Below are positions 55,355 through 64,000 of a stretch of DNA of 64,000 bases, piece by piece; position 1 is the first letter of the stretch, and each line of letters opens with the position of its first letter. The stretch is taken from NCBI RefSeq assembly GCF_003121585.1, contig NZ_QEOO01000036.1, positions 248,001 through 312,000 on the forward strand, written 5' to 3'. The DNA is from Nocardioides speluncae (GTDB taxonomy: Bacteria; Actinomycetota; Actinomycetes; Propionibacteriales; Nocardioidaceae). The notes under the pieces were generated by a model, which did not search any database, was not told the DNA's origin, and saw only the letters and a list, made by a program, of their open reading frames with translations. Made by a program: the position numbers and the translations under genes.

Positions 55355-56358
55355 CTCCTGTTGTCGGCCGGGTCCATTTCGTCGTCCCGGAGGGCATCGA
55401 CGACCCGGCCCGTCCCAGCGGCGGGAACGTCTACGACCGGAGGCTTGCCGCGGAGCTGACCGGGCTGGGCTGGACGGTCCACGAGCACCATGTGGCGGGG
55501 TCACGACTGCTCGCCGAGATCCCCGACCGGGCGATCACCGTCGTCGACGGCCTGGTCGGCACGGCCGAGGTGATGGTGACCGAGGCGGCCCGGCTGCGGC
55601 TGGTGCTGCTGGTGCACATGCCGCTGGGTGGGCCGGTCGAGCGCGCCGTACTCAACCACGCGGCGGCGGTCATCACGACCAGCCAATGGGCCCGAGGCTG
55701 GCTGATCACCCAGCACGGGCTTGCGGCCGACAAGGTGTCGGTCGCGCTTCCCGGCGTGGACCCTGCGCCGGTGGTGGCCGGGTCGGCCGGAGGGACAAAT
55801 CTTCTGTGTGTCGGCCCCGTCGTCCGCGAGAAGGGGTACGACGTCCTCATGGACGCGCTGCGCAACCTGCCGGACCTCGCCTGGCACTGCACGGTCGCCG
55901 GCGCCCTCGACCTCGAGCCCGGGTTCGTCGCCGACTCGGCCGGCGTCGCTGACAGGGTGTCCTTCCTCGGACCGGTCACGCAGGCCCGTCTCGACACGAT
56001 CCGCTCGGCCACCGATCTGGTCGTGTCGGCGTCGCGCCGGGAGTCGTTCGGCATGGCCGTGGCCGAGGGGCTGGCCCGTGGGATCCCGGTCGTCGCGACC
56101 GACGTCGGCGGGCACCCCGAGGTGGTCGGCCCAGCCGGCGTCCTGGTGCCGGCCGGCGACCCGGTGCGCCTCGCCTCGGCGCTCCGCGAGTGGCTGACCG
56201 ATCCTCGGCTGCGTGACCGGCTGCGCCGGGCGGCCATCCAGCGCAGCGGTGAGCTGACGACCTGGGCCGACACCGCAAGCGCGGTGAACCGATCGCTGCT
56301 GGCGCTCGTATCCCCGTCCAACAGTCAGCTGCCAAATAGGCAGACGACCGCCGGCTAG
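55351..56358 (+). CDS. Glycosyltransferase family 4 (GT-B)
   Basis: 335 aa soluble or membrane-associated retaining glycosyltransferase. [28 protein letters not shown] acceptor-side motif, [28 protein letters not shown] hinge, and the donor-site E-x7-[34 protein letters not shown] start overlaps the PTPS stop. Acceptor unknown; by context a lipid-linked intermediate. Confidence 0.9.
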   Translation: MTPVVGRVHFVVPEGIDDPARPSGGNVYDRRLAAELTGLGWTVHEHHVAGSRLLAEIPDRAITVVDGLVGTAEVMVTEAARLRLVLLVHMPLGGPVERAVLNHAAAVITTSQWARGWLITQHGLAADKVSVALPGVDPAPVVAGSAGGTNLLCVGPVVREKGYDVLMDALRNLPDLAWHCTVAGALDLEPGFVADSAGVADRVSFLGPVTQARLDTIRSATDLVVSASRRESFGMAVAEGLARGIPVVATDVGGHPEVVGPAGVLVPAGDPVRLASALREWLTDPRLRDRLRRAAIQRSGELTTWADTASAVNRSLLALVSPSNSQLPNRQTTAG

Positions 56359-56368
56359 GGGGACCACG

Positions 56369-57274
56369 ATCAGCACGACAAGACTCTGGAAGCTGGCCCG
56401 ACCGCTCGTCGGCCTGGCGATCCTGGCGGCGCTCGGCTACCGACTCGGCGCGGAGCCGTTCGTCGAGGGGCTGCGGCGCACTGAGCCGTGGACCCTGGCC
56501 GCCGCGCTCGCGATCACGGCGGTCACCACCTGGTGCTGCGCCCGGCGCTGGAGCCTGCTCGCGGAGCGGCTGGAGGTAGCGGTGCCGGTGGGTGCGGCGT
56601 ACCAGGCCTGCTACCGCGCCCAGTTCTTGAACGCCACCCTGCCCGGCGGGATCGTCGGCGACGTACACCGCGCGGTCCAGCACGGCCGTGACGCCGGGGC
56701 GATGGCGCGCGGCGTGCGGTCGGTGGTGTGGGACCGGGCTACCGGGCAGCTGGTGCAGGTCGGGCTTGCGATCGCGGCCGTCCCGCTGCTGCCCGGATCG
56801 CTGCGAGCACCGGTGCTATGGACGCTGGCCGTCGTCGCGGTTGCCGTGCTGACCGCGGTGATGACGGAGTTCCGGATGCTGTTCGGCGCGGCCGGCGTCT
56901 GGCAGCGCGCCGTACTCCTCTCCGCGGTCGCCGCCTGCGGGCACCTGGTCGTCTTCCTCATCGCCGCCCGGGCGGTCGGGGTGGACATCCCGGCCGTTCA
57001 GGTCATCGCGCTCGGGCTGGTGGTGATGCTCGCCTCGGCGATCCCGCTGAACGTCGCCGGCTGGGGACCGCGCGAAGGTGCGGCCGCGTGGGTGTTCGGT
57101 GCCGCTGGCCTCGGCGCGGGCACCGGGCTCGAGGTCGCGGTCGCGTACGGCGTGATGTCGCTGGTCGCGACCCTGCCCGGAGCGCTGATGCTGCGCGGCA
57201 GGACCGCGACCGAGCGCCCGGACCCGGCGCCGGTCGCCGTGCCGGCAGGAGTTGGGGTCCCGGCGCATGGCTGA
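56369..57274 (+). CDS. UPF0104/LPG-synthase TM-domain membrane protein with non-canonical start
   Basis: 301 aa if it starts at ATC 56369, five nt after GGGGGA. Homology-like sequence reaches back to LWKLARPLVGLAILAALGYR and the RRWSLLAERLE motif of this family, but the first in-frame ATG/GTG/TTG is GTG 56582, which would delete two TM helices. About seven TMs; FLNATLPGGIVGDVHRA and NVAGWGPREGAAA are the conserved motifs. Such proteins have been seen as glycolipid flippase-like or transferase components (AglD, LPG synthase TM part). Overlaps the reductase gene by 8 nt. Confidence 0.75.
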   Translation: MSTTRLWKLARPLVGLAILAALGYRLGAEPFVEGLRRTEPWTLAAALAITAVTTWCCARRWSLLAERLEVAVPVGAAYQACYRAQFLNATLPGGIVGDVHRAVQHGRDAGAMARGVRSVVWDRATGQLVQVGLAIAAVPLLPGSLRAPVLWTLAVVAVAVLTAVMTEFRMLFGAAGVWQRAVLLSAVAACGHLVVFLIAARAVGVDIPAVQVIALGLVVMLASAIPLNVAGWGPREGAAAWVFGAAGLGAGTGLEVAVAYGVMSLVATLPGALMLRGRTATERPDPAPVAVPAGVGVPAHG

Positions 57275-57977
57275 GCGGCCGTACACGATCCTGAGCTGCA
57301 GCATGTCGCTGGACGGCTACATCGACAGCGCCGCCGACGAGCGGCTGCTGCTGTCCAATGAGGCCGACTTCGACCGCGTCGACGAGGTCAGGGCCGGCTG
57401 TGACGCGATCCTGGTCGGTGCCGCCACGGTGCGCAACGACGACCCGGCGCTGCTGGTCCGCTCCGAGCAGCGCCGGCAGCGACGCCTGGCCGCCGGCAAG
57501 CCGGAGTCGCCGGTCAAGGTGACGCTGACCAAGGGCGGCGATCTGGATCCGGCTGCCCGGTTCTTCACCCAGGGTTCCGGCGAGAAGCTCGTCTACTGCC
57601 CGTCCACGGCGATGCCGGCGACCGCCGCCCGCGTCGGCCGGCTGGCCACCGTGGTCGACGCGGGCGCCGGCGTGACGATGAGCGGCCTGCGCGCGGACCT
57701 GCACGCGCGCGGCGTACGACGGCTGATGGTCGAGGGGGGCGGCACCGTGCACACCCAGTTCCTCACCGAGGGCCAGGTCGACGAGCTGCAGCTGGTGGTT
57801 GCGCCGTTCTTCGTCGGCGACTCCGGCGCGCGCCGGTTCGTGTACGACGGCCGCTTCCCGTGGTGCGCCGAGCATCGCGCCACCCTGGTCGAGGCGCGGC
57901 CGATCGGCGACGTCGTGCTCCTGCGCTACGCGATGTCGGACCGCTTCCGGCGCGAGTCGAGCGGGGGAGGTGTCTGA
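57267..57977 (+). CDS. RibD C-terminal/dihydrofolate reductase-like pyrimidine reductase
   Basis: 236 aa. SCSMSLDGYIDSA at the N-terminus, AGCDAILVGAATVRNDDPALLVR and LMVEGGGTVHTQFLTEGQVDEL match the RibD_C/DHFR-like fold that reduces the ribosyl-aminopyrimidine made by GTP cyclohydrolase II with NADPH. The deaminase half of RibD is absent. Directly followed by GTP cyclohydrolase II with one-base overlap, so both act on one substrate chain. Confidence 0.9.
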   Translation: MAERPYTILSCSMSLDGYIDSAADERLLLSNEADFDRVDEVRAGCDAILVGAATVRNDDPALLVRSEQRRQRRLAAGKPESPVKVTLTKGGDLDPAARFFTQGSGEKLVYCPSTAMPATAARVGRLATVVDAGAGVTMSGLRADLHARGVRRLMVEGGGTVHTQFLTEGQVDELQLVVAPFFVGDSGARRFVYDGRFPWCAEHRATLVEARPIGDVVLLRYAMSDRFRRESSGGGV

Positions 57978-58630
57978 TGTGCGCCGAGCTTCCCGCCGCC
58001 CGGATCCGCAGCGAGCTGGCCCTGCCGATCCGGTCGGCCGACGGCTTCGCGACCGTGGCCCGCGCGTACACCTTCGACGGTCTCGTCGACGGCCGGGAGC
58101 ACCTTGCGCTCCGGCTCGGCGACGCTGGCGACAGGGGCGACGCGACCCCGCTCGTGCGGCTGCACAGCGAGTGCCTGACCGGCGACGTACTCGGCAGCCA
58201 GCGCTGCGACTGCGGGCCGCAGCTGAACGAGGCCATCGAGCGGCTCACCGAGGCCGGCGGCTACCTGCTGTACCTCCGGCAGGAGGGCCGCGGGATCGGG
58301 CTCTACAACAAGCTCGACGCCTACAAGCTCCAGGACGGCGGCCTCGACACCTACCAGGCCAACCTGGCGCTCGGGCACGGCGCCGACGAGCGCGACTACA
58401 CCGTCGGCGCGCAGATGCTCGCTGCGCTCGGGATCGGCACGCTGGCGCTGCTGAGCAACAACCCGGACAAGGCGGCCCAGCTCGCGGCGGCCGGGCTGAC
58501 TGTCGTGGAACGGGTGGCGACCGGCGTCCACGTGTCGCCCGACAACGTCGCGTACCTCGCCGCGAAGGCACTCCGTGGCGACCACGATCTGGAGCTCGGG
58601 GACGCACAAACCAGTGTTCTGGGCTATTGA
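57977..58630 (+). CDS. ribA: GTP cyclohydrolase II (stand-alone RibA)
   Basis: 217 aa. Zinc site with three Cys in HSECLTGDVLGSQRCDCGPQL, catalytic region RQEGRGIGLYNKLDAYKLQDGGLDTYQAN and TNNP-type SNNPDKAAQL. It opens GTP to 2,5-diamino-6-ribosylamino-pyrimidinone 5'-phosphate. It stands alone without the DHBP synthase half common in actinobacterial riboflavin operons, and without ribE/ribH, so it more likely serves the cluster than general riboflavin supply. Confidence 0.93.
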   Translation: MCAELPAARIRSELALPIRSADGFATVARAYTFDGLVDGREHLALRLGDAGDRGDATPLVRLHSECLTGDVLGSQRCDCGPQLNEAIERLTEAGGYLLYLRQEGRGIGLYNKLDAYKLQDGGLDTYQANLALGHGADERDYTVGAQMLAALGIGTLALLSNNPDKAAQLAAAGLTVVERVATGVHVSPDNVAYLAAKALRGDHDLELGDAQTSVLGY

Positions 58631-58703
58631 CCCCGCCTTGGGGGCGACTTAACTTTCGAGGTGGGGAGGTTTACCAGATCTCGGGAGGAACCGAGGTCCT
58701 GTG

Positions 58704-61640
58704 ATGCGCCGATCGCTTATCGGCAGCCTTTCCCTGGCTGTCTGCGTTGCCTTTCTCACGACTCCCGGTGAGGCCCGGACCGGTCCGTCCGCCGAGCCCA
58801 CGGCCGCTCAGTCCGCGCAGACCGCCCGGTTCACCGACGGCCGCTACCTCGTCACGTTCAGCGATGATCCCGTCGCGTCGTACGACGGCTACAAGCAGGG
58901 CTTCCCGCGCACCCGTCCCGCTCCCGGACGCAAGATCAACCGCAACGCTGCCGCGGTCACGAAGTGGCAGGCGCACCTGGTGGGCAAGCACAACGCTGCG
59001 CTCAAGACGGTCGGGGCCGAGAAGATCTACGACTACACGGTGACCAACAACGGCGTCGCGGCGATGCTCACCGCCCGGCAGGCCAGCCGCCTGGCCAAGA
59101 TGGCCGGCATCGTGGCCGTCACCAAGGACGAGCTGAGGCAGCCCGCGACCACTGACTCCCCGGCCTTCCTCGGGCTCGACGCCCCGGGTGGGCTGTGGTC
59201 GCAGCTCGGTGGGCCTGCGAACGCCGGCGCTGGCGTGGTGGTCGGCGTGCTCGACACCGGCATCTGGCCGGAGAGCGCGGCCTTCGCCGGAGGGACCGGC
59301 ATCCCGGTGCCGGCCGGCTGGAGCGGCGAGTGCGTGGCCGGCGAGCAGTGGACGAAGAAGAAGCTGTGCAACGACAAGCTGATCGGCGCCCGCTACTACC
59401 TCGACGGTTTCGGACACAACAACATCGCCGTCGCCGACTACCACTCGACCCGGGACGGAAGTGGCCACGGCTCGCACACCGCCTCCACGGCTGCCGGTAG
59501 GAACGGCACCAATGTCACCATCGACGGCAATCCGATCGGCAGCGGGTCCGGTATGGCGCCGGGCGCCAAGGTGGCGGCGTACAAGGTCTGCTGGGAGGGC
59601 AAGCCGGGCGTCGCCCCGGGATGCTTCAGCTCCGACAGCGTCGCCGCCATCAACGACGCCGTCCTCGATGGCGTGGACGTGATCAACTACTCCATCGGCG
59701 GCGGCTCGGAGTCCTCGGTGTTCGACTCGGTGGAGCAGGCGTTCCGGGGCGCGTCCAACGCCGGTGTCTTCGCCGCGAACTCCGCCGGCAACAGTGGCCC
59801 CGGCGCCAGCACGTTCGACCACCCGTCGCCCTGGGTGACCACGGTGGCCGCGGCGACCTTCCGGCGCGCGTTCCAGGCTGTTGAGCTCGGCAACGGCCAG
59901 CGCTTCGTCGGCGCGTCGATCACCTCCGGACTCGCAAACGCCACCCAGCTGGTGACGTCGCTGAGCGTCAAGGCCGCCGGCGCCACCGACGCCAACGCCA
60001 GGCTGTGTGCTTCTGGTTCGCTCGACCCGGCCCTGGCGGCCGGCAAGGTGGTCCAGTGCGACCGCGGCGTGGTTGACCGGATCGCCAAGAGCGCCGAGGT
60101 CAAGCGGGTCGGTGGCGTGGCGATGGTGATGACCAACACCTCGGAGAACTCGCTCAACGCCGACTACCACTTCGTCCCGTCTGTGCACCTGAGCCACGTG
60201 GCCCGGCAGCCGATCCTCGACTACATCACCGCTGCCGGCACGGGCGCGACGGCGAAGCTGGTACCGCTGACCGCGGCCGAGCTCGCAGTGGCACCCCAGG
60301 TGCCCGAGATCGCGGCGTTCTCCTCACGCGGGCCGTCGGTCACCCTGGCTGGTGACCTGATCAAGCCGGATCTGGCCGCCCCCGGTGTCGACGTCGTGGC
60401 TGCGGTCGCCCCGCCGTCCGGGTTCGGCCGGAGCTGGGACTTCCTGTCCGGTACGTCGATGTCCAGCCCACACGTGGCCGGCTTCGGAGCGCTGCTCAAG
60501 GCGGCGCACCCGACCTGGCTGCCCTCGGAGATCAAGTCCGCACTGATGACCACGGCCACAGACACCGTGTCCAGCGCGGACGACCCGTTCGCCCAGGGAG
60601 CCGGCTTCGCGCAGCCGAACTCCTCGGTCGACCCGGGCCTGGTTTACCCGACCACGCCCAACGAGTACCGCTCCTTCATGGTCGGCCTGGGCGCGCAGTT
60701 CCTGCCCCCGTTCGACACGTTGCCGCCGATCTCGACGTCCAACCTGAACCAGCCGTCGATCGGTGTGGGTGACCTCGCCGGAGTCGAGACGGTCACCCGG
60801 CGGGTGAAGAACGTCGGTGACGCCACCGCGACATACACCGCGGCCGCGGAGGTCAGCGGCTTCGACATCGTGGTCACACCGAGCCAGCTCGCGCTCGACC
60901 CGGGCGAGGAAGCCGAGTTCACGGTGCAGTTCACCCGCACCGATGCACCACTCAGCGCCTGGGCGGTTGGCTCGCTGACCTGGACCGACGGCACGCACGT
61001 GGTCCGCAGCCCGATCGCGCTGGAACCGGTCGCGGTGAGCGCTCCGGTCGAGGTGCACGCCGACGCAAGTGCCGAGGGCTCGGCGGACTTCCAGGTCACG
61101 CCCGGCTTCACCGGCGTCCTCAACAGCTCGGTGGCCGGGCTGGTCGGGGTCACCCCGGTCACGGACTCCGTCGTCACCGGCCCGTTCGACATCAACAACC
61201 CGGAAGCCGACGCGGACACGAAGCTGTACGAGGTGACGGTGCCGGATGGCACTCCGGTGGCCCGGTTCAGCCTGGACGCGGATGACGACACCTCCGACCT
61301 CGACCTCTTCGCATACGTCGATGGCGAGTTCGTCGCTCTGTCGGCCAGCGGGGCGGCCGACGAGGAGATCACTCTCGTCGACCCGCTCGCGGGGACCTAT
61401 CAGGTCTACGTCAACGGATTCGCGACACCAGGAGGGTCGACGTCCTACCAGCTGGCGAACTTCGTGGTCGGGGCCGCGTCTGCGGGCAACGCCACCGTGG
61501 CGCCGGCCTCGACGCCGGTGACGATCGGCGATCCCGTGACGCTGACCGTGTCCTGGTTCGGCCTTGACCCGGCGAAGCGTTGGCTTGGGGCCGTGCAGTA
61601 CGAGAACAGTGACGAGGTGACGCTGGTATCGGTCGGCTGA
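58704..61640 (+). CDS. Secreted subtilisin-like serine protease (S8, plant-subtilase architecture)
   Basis: 978 aa. Signal peptide ([20 protein letters not shown]), I9 propeptide (about 45-145), S8 domain with Asp in [12 protein letters not shown], His in [14 protein letters not shown] and Ser in [15 protein letters not shown], oxyanion Asn in [14 protein letters not shown] domain is inserted between His and Ser (about 400-500). C-terminal Fn3-like ([16 protein letters not shown]) and PPC-like ([22 protein letters not shown]) domains follow. Single gene with GAGG before the ATG; a GTG directly precedes it. Confidence 0.93.
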   Translation: MRRSLIGSLSLAVCVAFLTTPGEARTGPSAEPTAAQSAQTARFTDGRYLVTFSDDPVASYDGYKQGFPRTRPAPGRKINRNAAAVTKWQAHLVGKHNAALKTVGAEKIYDYTVTNNGVAAMLTARQASRLAKMAGIVAVTKDELRQPATTDSPAFLGLDAPGGLWSQLGGPANAGAGVVVGVLDTGIWPESAAFAGGTGIPVPAGWSGECVAGEQWTKKKLCNDKLIGARYYLDGFGHNNIAVADYHSTRDGSGHGSHTASTAAGRNGTNVTIDGNPIGSGSGMAPGAKVAAYKVCWEGKPGVAPGCFSSDSVAAINDAVLDGVDVINYSIGGGSESSVFDSVEQAFRGASNAGVFAANSAGNSGPGASTFDHPSPWVTTVAAATFRRAFQAVELGNGQRFVGASITSGLANATQLVTSLSVKAAGATDANARLCASGSLDPALAAGKVVQCDRGVVDRIAKSAEVKRVGGVAMVMTNTSENSLNADYHFVPSVHLSHVARQPILDYITAAGTGATAKLVPLTAAELAVAPQVPEIAAFSSRGPSVTLAGDLIKPDLAAPGVDVVAAVAPPSGFGRSWDFLSGTSMSSPHVAGFGALLKAAHPTWLPSEIKSALMTTATDTVSSADDPFAQGAGFAQPNSSVDPGLVYPTTPNEYRSFMVGLGAQFLPPFDTLPPISTSNLNQPSIGVGDLAGVETVTRRVKNVGDATATYTAAAEVSGFDIVVTPSQLALDPGEEAEFTVQFTRTDAPLSAWAVGSLTWTDGTHVVRSPIALEPVAVSAPVEVHADASAEGSADFQVTPGFTGVLNSSVAGLVGVTPVTDSVVTGPFDINNPEADADTKLYEVTVPDGTPVARFSLDADDDTSDLDLFAYVDGEFVALSASGAADEEITLVDPLAGTYQVYVNGFATPGGSTSYQLANFVVGAASAGNATVAPASTPVTIGDPVTLTVSWFGLDPAKRWLGAVQYENSDEVTLVSVG

Positions 61641-61686
61641 GCCGCGGGAAGGGTCGCCCGGCTGGTATTCTCGCTGGCGATCGACA

Positions 61687-61721
61687 TCCTTTAACGAGCC
61701 GTCCTGTGAGGCGGAGAAGGA
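61687..61721 (+). promoter_or_regulatory. PyrR-binding leader hairpin of the pyr operon
   Basis: 61700-61713 matches the PyrR binding-loop consensus ARUCCNGNGAGGYU at 12 of 14 positions, closed by GCC/GGC. An outer stem TCCTTT (61687-61692) pairs with GAAGGA (61716-61721), which is the ribosome-binding site of pyrR. Predicted: UMP-bound PyrR stabilises the hairpin and hides the site, i.e. translational repression, as described for other actinobacterial pyr leaders. Confidence 0.7.
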
Positions 61722-61734
61722 GGTTCGGCGAGCC

Positions 61735-62340
61735 TTGTCTGCTGAGCAGACGCCGGCCACGCCCGGCGCCCCCGCCACCGGTGGACGCACCGTCCTCGAC
61801 GCCCGTGACATCGCCCGGGCGCTGACCCGCATCTCCCACGAGATCCTCGAGCGCAACAAAGGCCCTGAAGGGCTGTTGCTGCTCGGCATCCATACCCGCG
61901 GCGTCCCGCTCGCCAAGCGGATCGCGGAGAGGATCAGCACGGTCGAGGACCACACCGTCGCGGTCGGCTCCCTCGACGTGACGATGTACCGCGACGACCT
62001 CCGGTCGCACCCGACCCGGAGCCCGCACCACACCCAGACCCCGGCGTCCGGCATCGACGGCAAGGTCGTGGTGCTGGTCGACGACGTACTGTTCTCCGGC
62101 CGCACCATCCGGGCGGCACTCGACGCGGTCAACGACCTCGGCCGGCCTGCGGCCGTGCGCCTCGCCGTACTCGTGGACCGCGGGCACCGAGAGCTGCCGA
62201 TCCGAGCCGACCACGTCGGCAAGAACCTACCCAGCGCACGCGCCGAGCGGGTCAGCGTGCTGCTCGACGAGATCGACGGCGTCGACGAGGTCCGGATCTC
62301 CGATGCGCCCAAGTCTGCTGTGAAGGAGGGCGTCGCGTGA
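61735..62340 (+). CDS. pyrR: Bifunctional pyr operon regulator/uracil phosphoribosyltransferase PyrR
   Basis: 201 aa, TTG start 11 nt after GGAGG. PRPP loop [36 protein letters not shown] and [16 protein letters not shown] are diagnostic. PyrR binds the leader RNA of its own operon in a UMP-dependent way and has weak UPRTase activity. N-terminus is about 15 residues longer than in Bacillus. Overlaps pyrB by 4 nt. Confidence 0.96.
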   Translation: MSAEQTPATPGAPATGGRTVLDARDIARALTRISHEILERNKGPEGLLLLGIHTRGVPLAKRIAERISTVEDHTVAVGSLDVTMYRDDLRSHPTRSPHHTQTPASGIDGKVVVLVDDVLFSGRTIRAALDAVNDLGRPAAVRLAVLVDRGHRELPIRADHVGKNLPSARAERVSVLLDEIDGVDEVRISDAPKSAVKEGVA

Positions 62341-63272
62341 GACGGCATCTGCTCTCGATCGACGACCTGACAGTCGATGACATCGACACCCTCTTCGACA
62401 CCGCCGCCGAGATGCACGACGTCCAGAACCGGCAGGTCAAGAAGCTGCCGGCGCTGCGCGGGCGGACGGTGATCAACCTGTTCTTCGAGGACTCGACCCG
62501 GACCCGGTCCAGCTTCGAGATCGCGGGGAAGTGGCTGTCGGCCGACGTCATCAACATCTCCGCGAAGGGCTCCAGCGCCAGCAAAGGCGAGAGCCTGCGC
62601 GACACCGTGCTGACGGTCTGCGCGATGGGCGTGGATGGGCTGGTGATCCGGCACGGCGCGAGCGGCGCGGCCAAGCAGGTCAGCGAATGGGTCGACGCGG
62701 TCGTGATCAACGCCGGCGACGGCATGCACGAGCACCCGACCCAGGCCCTTCTCGACGCCTACACCCTGCAGCGCAAGCTCGGCCCGTTGGAAGGCCGCCA
62801 CGTCGTGATCGTCGGCGACCTGACCCACAGCCGGGTGTTCCGCAGCAACGTGCTCTCGCTGCGCAAGCTCGGTGCCTCGGTGACTGTCGTCGCGCCACCG
62901 ACGCTGATGCCGAGCGGTATCGACGGCTGGTCCAAGGACGGCGGCTTCACGACGTCGTACGACCTGGACGCGGTGCTTCCGGACGCCGACGCAGTGATGA
63001 TGCTGCGGGTCCAGCGCGAGCGGATGTCGGGCGGCTACTTCCCGAGCGCACGGGAGTACACCGTCGGCTACGGCCTCACCCGCGACCGGCTCGCGCTCCT
63101 CAAGCCCGACGCACCGATCTGCCACCCCGGCCCGATGAACCGCGGCCTGGAGATCGCCGCCGACGCCGCCGACGCGGCCCAGTCGGTGGTGCTCGATCAG
63201 GTTTCCGCCGGCGTCGCGGTCCGGATGTCGGTGCTCTACCACCTGATGGCCGGAGAGGACTCTTCCGAGTGA
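62337..63272 (+). CDS. pyrB: Aspartate carbamoyltransferase catalytic subunit
   Basis: 311 aa. Carbamoyl-phosphate site [13 protein letters not shown], aspartate-side [11 protein letters not shown] and [12 protein letters not shown], and the C-terminal [12 protein letters not shown] motif are present. No regulatory subunit gene follows; pyrC does. GTG start overlapping the pyrR stop. Confidence 0.97.
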   Translation: MRRHLLSIDDLTVDDIDTLFDTAAEMHDVQNRQVKKLPALRGRTVINLFFEDSTRTRSSFEIAGKWLSADVINISAKGSSASKGESLRDTVLTVCAMGVDGLVIRHGASGAAKQVSEWVDAVVINAGDGMHEHPTQALLDAYTLQRKLGPLEGRHVVIVGDLTHSRVFRSNVLSLRKLGASVTVVAPPTLMPSGIDGWSKDGGFTTSYDLDAVLPDADAVMMLRVQRERMSGGYFPSAREYTVGYGLTRDRLALLKPDAPICHPGPMNRGLEIAADAADAAQSVVLDQVSAGVAVRMSVLYHLMAGEDSSE

Positions 63273-64000
63273 CTGTGCTGACACAAACGGTGCCGAAGAC
63301 TGTGATCGTCAAGGGCGCCCTGCTGTACGGCGAGAAGCAGGCCGACCTGCTGGTCGAGGACGGGCTGATCCGAGAGGTCGGGGAGGTCTCCGCGCCGAAG
63401 GACGCGCAGGTGATCGACGCCGACGGGCTGGTCGCGCTGCCCGGCCTGGTCGACCTGCACACCCACCTGCGCGAGCCGGGTCGCGAGGACGCCGAGACCG
63501 TGCTCACCGGTTCCCGGGCGGCCGCCGTGGGCGGCTTCACCGCGGTGCTGGCGATGGCCAACACCAACCCGGTCACCGACACCGGCGAGGCCGCGGAGCG
63601 GGTCTGGGACCTCGGCCGGACGGCCGGCCTGGTCGACGTACACCCGGTCGGCGCGGTCACCCGCGGCCTGGCGGGGGAGGAGCTGGCCGAGCTCGGGCTG
63701 ATGGCCCGCTCCCGCGCCAAGGTGAGGGTCTTCTCCGACGACGGCAAGTGCGTCGGCAACGCCCGGGTGATGCGGCGCGCGCTGGAGTACATCCGCAGCT
63801 TCGGCGGCGTGATCAGCCAGCACGCCCAGGACCCCGACCTGGCCGGTGCAACGTCCTGCTGCCACGAGGGTGAGCTGTCCGGGCGGCTCGGCCTGCCCGG
63901 CTGGCCCGGCGTCGCCGAGGAGGTGATCGTCGCGCGCGACGTGATGCTGGCCCGCCACACCGGCTCCCGCGTGCACATCGCGCACGTGTCCACCGCCGGC
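63269..64000 (+). CDS. pyrC: Dihydroorotase, 5' part (runs off right edge)
   Basis: 244 residues visible, no stop before the window end. GTG start overlaps pyrB as GTGA. Metal-binding HTHLREPG (about residue 57-64), the [14 protein letters not shown] strand and [16 protein letters not shown] motifs assign it to the type I amidohydrolase dihydroorotases. Lys carboxylation position and C-terminus lie partly or wholly outside. Catalyses carbamoyl-aspartate to dihydroorotate. Confidence 0.94.
   Translation, partial: MTVLTQTVPKTVIVKGALLYGEKQADLLVEDGLIREVGEVSAPKDAQVIDADGLVALPGLVDLHTHLREPGREDAETVLTGSRAAAVGGFTAVLAMANTNPVTDTGEAAERVWDLGRTAGLVDVHPVGAVTRGLAGEELAELGLMARSRAKVRVFSDDGKCVGNARVMRRALEYIRSFGGVISQHAQDPDLAGATSCCHEGELSGRLGLPGWPGVAEEVIVARDVMLARHTGSRVHIAHVSTAG

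Noticed and set aside
60324-63284. Minus-strand 986-codon frame
   Set aside because: Antisense of the subtilase and pyrRB genes, no recognisable domain.
1-64000. tRNA, rRNA, insertion sequences or integrases
   Set aside because: None recognised; no CCA-ended cloverleaf, transposase motif or terminal inverted repeat with target duplication was found by eye.

Overview
The window is about 70% GC actinobacterial chromosome, most likely from Nocardioides or a close relative in the Nocardioidaceae. Reasons: actinobacterial gene orders (ruvCAB-yajC-secDF-apt-rel; hisS-aspS; alaS-ruvX-mltG-aroE; aroC-K-B-Q; efp-nusB; pyrRBC), many GTG starts and stop/start overlaps, TANNNT -10 boxes placed directly before start codons, and dispersed elements of the type GGTCTCGACA...GCTCGACCA. 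The genus call is inference.

Layout. 1-8131: end of a secreted-protein gene, a PgsA-type phosphatidyltransferase, a secreted protein, PLP synthase genes pdxS/pdxT around an uncharacterised gene, a SARP-box-like promoter before a frameshifted secreted C2-like protein, a large AfsR/SARP regulator, and yebC. 8141-8710: two opposed 31-bp tandem arrays, then a TetR/hydrolase operon with a clear operator. 10178-18670: Holliday junction (ruvCAB), preprotein translocation (yajC-secDF), purine salvage (apt) and stringent response (rel). 18660-20619: a CYTH protein and an XRE regulator divergent from two small coupled genes. 20616-25807: a DUF349 protein, a metallo-hydrolase, hisS and aspS. 25948-32399: a five-gene peptide-type ABC transporter whose binding-protein gene carries a +1 frameshift, closed by a strong terminator. 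32440-41093: rarA, alaS and its small membrane partners, ruvX, mltG, aroE and a prepilin peptidase. 41105-41455: a second 31-bp array locus just before the aroC-K-B-Q shikimate operon. 44742-47523: an APC permease, efp and nusB.

From 47524 to about 61640 a 14-kb accessory block separates nusB from pyrRBC. It begins with two structured intergenic repeats and contains: a gene fusing a VapB-like antitoxin domain to an M15 peptidase; a GT87 membrane mannosyltransferase; an ECF sigma/anti-sigma pair; a putative cell-surface pathway (CDP-alcohol phosphotransferase-sulfatase fusion, MDR oxidoreductase, degenerate PTPS/QueD protein, GT4 glycosyltransferase, UPF0104 membrane protein, RibD-like reductase, GTP cyclohydrolase II); and a secreted subtilase. 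The window ends with pyrR (with a PyrR-binding leader), pyrB and the 5' part of pyrC.

Strongest candidates for something undescribed: (1) the 31-bp repeat family, in which an 18-bp core is conserved between loci but the 13-nt spacer is fixed only within each block, with forward and inverted blocks facing each other; (2) the operon joining riboflavin/pterin-type enzymes to lipid-headgroup and glycan machinery; (3) the antitoxin-M15 peptidase fusion with a palindrome abutting its start codon.
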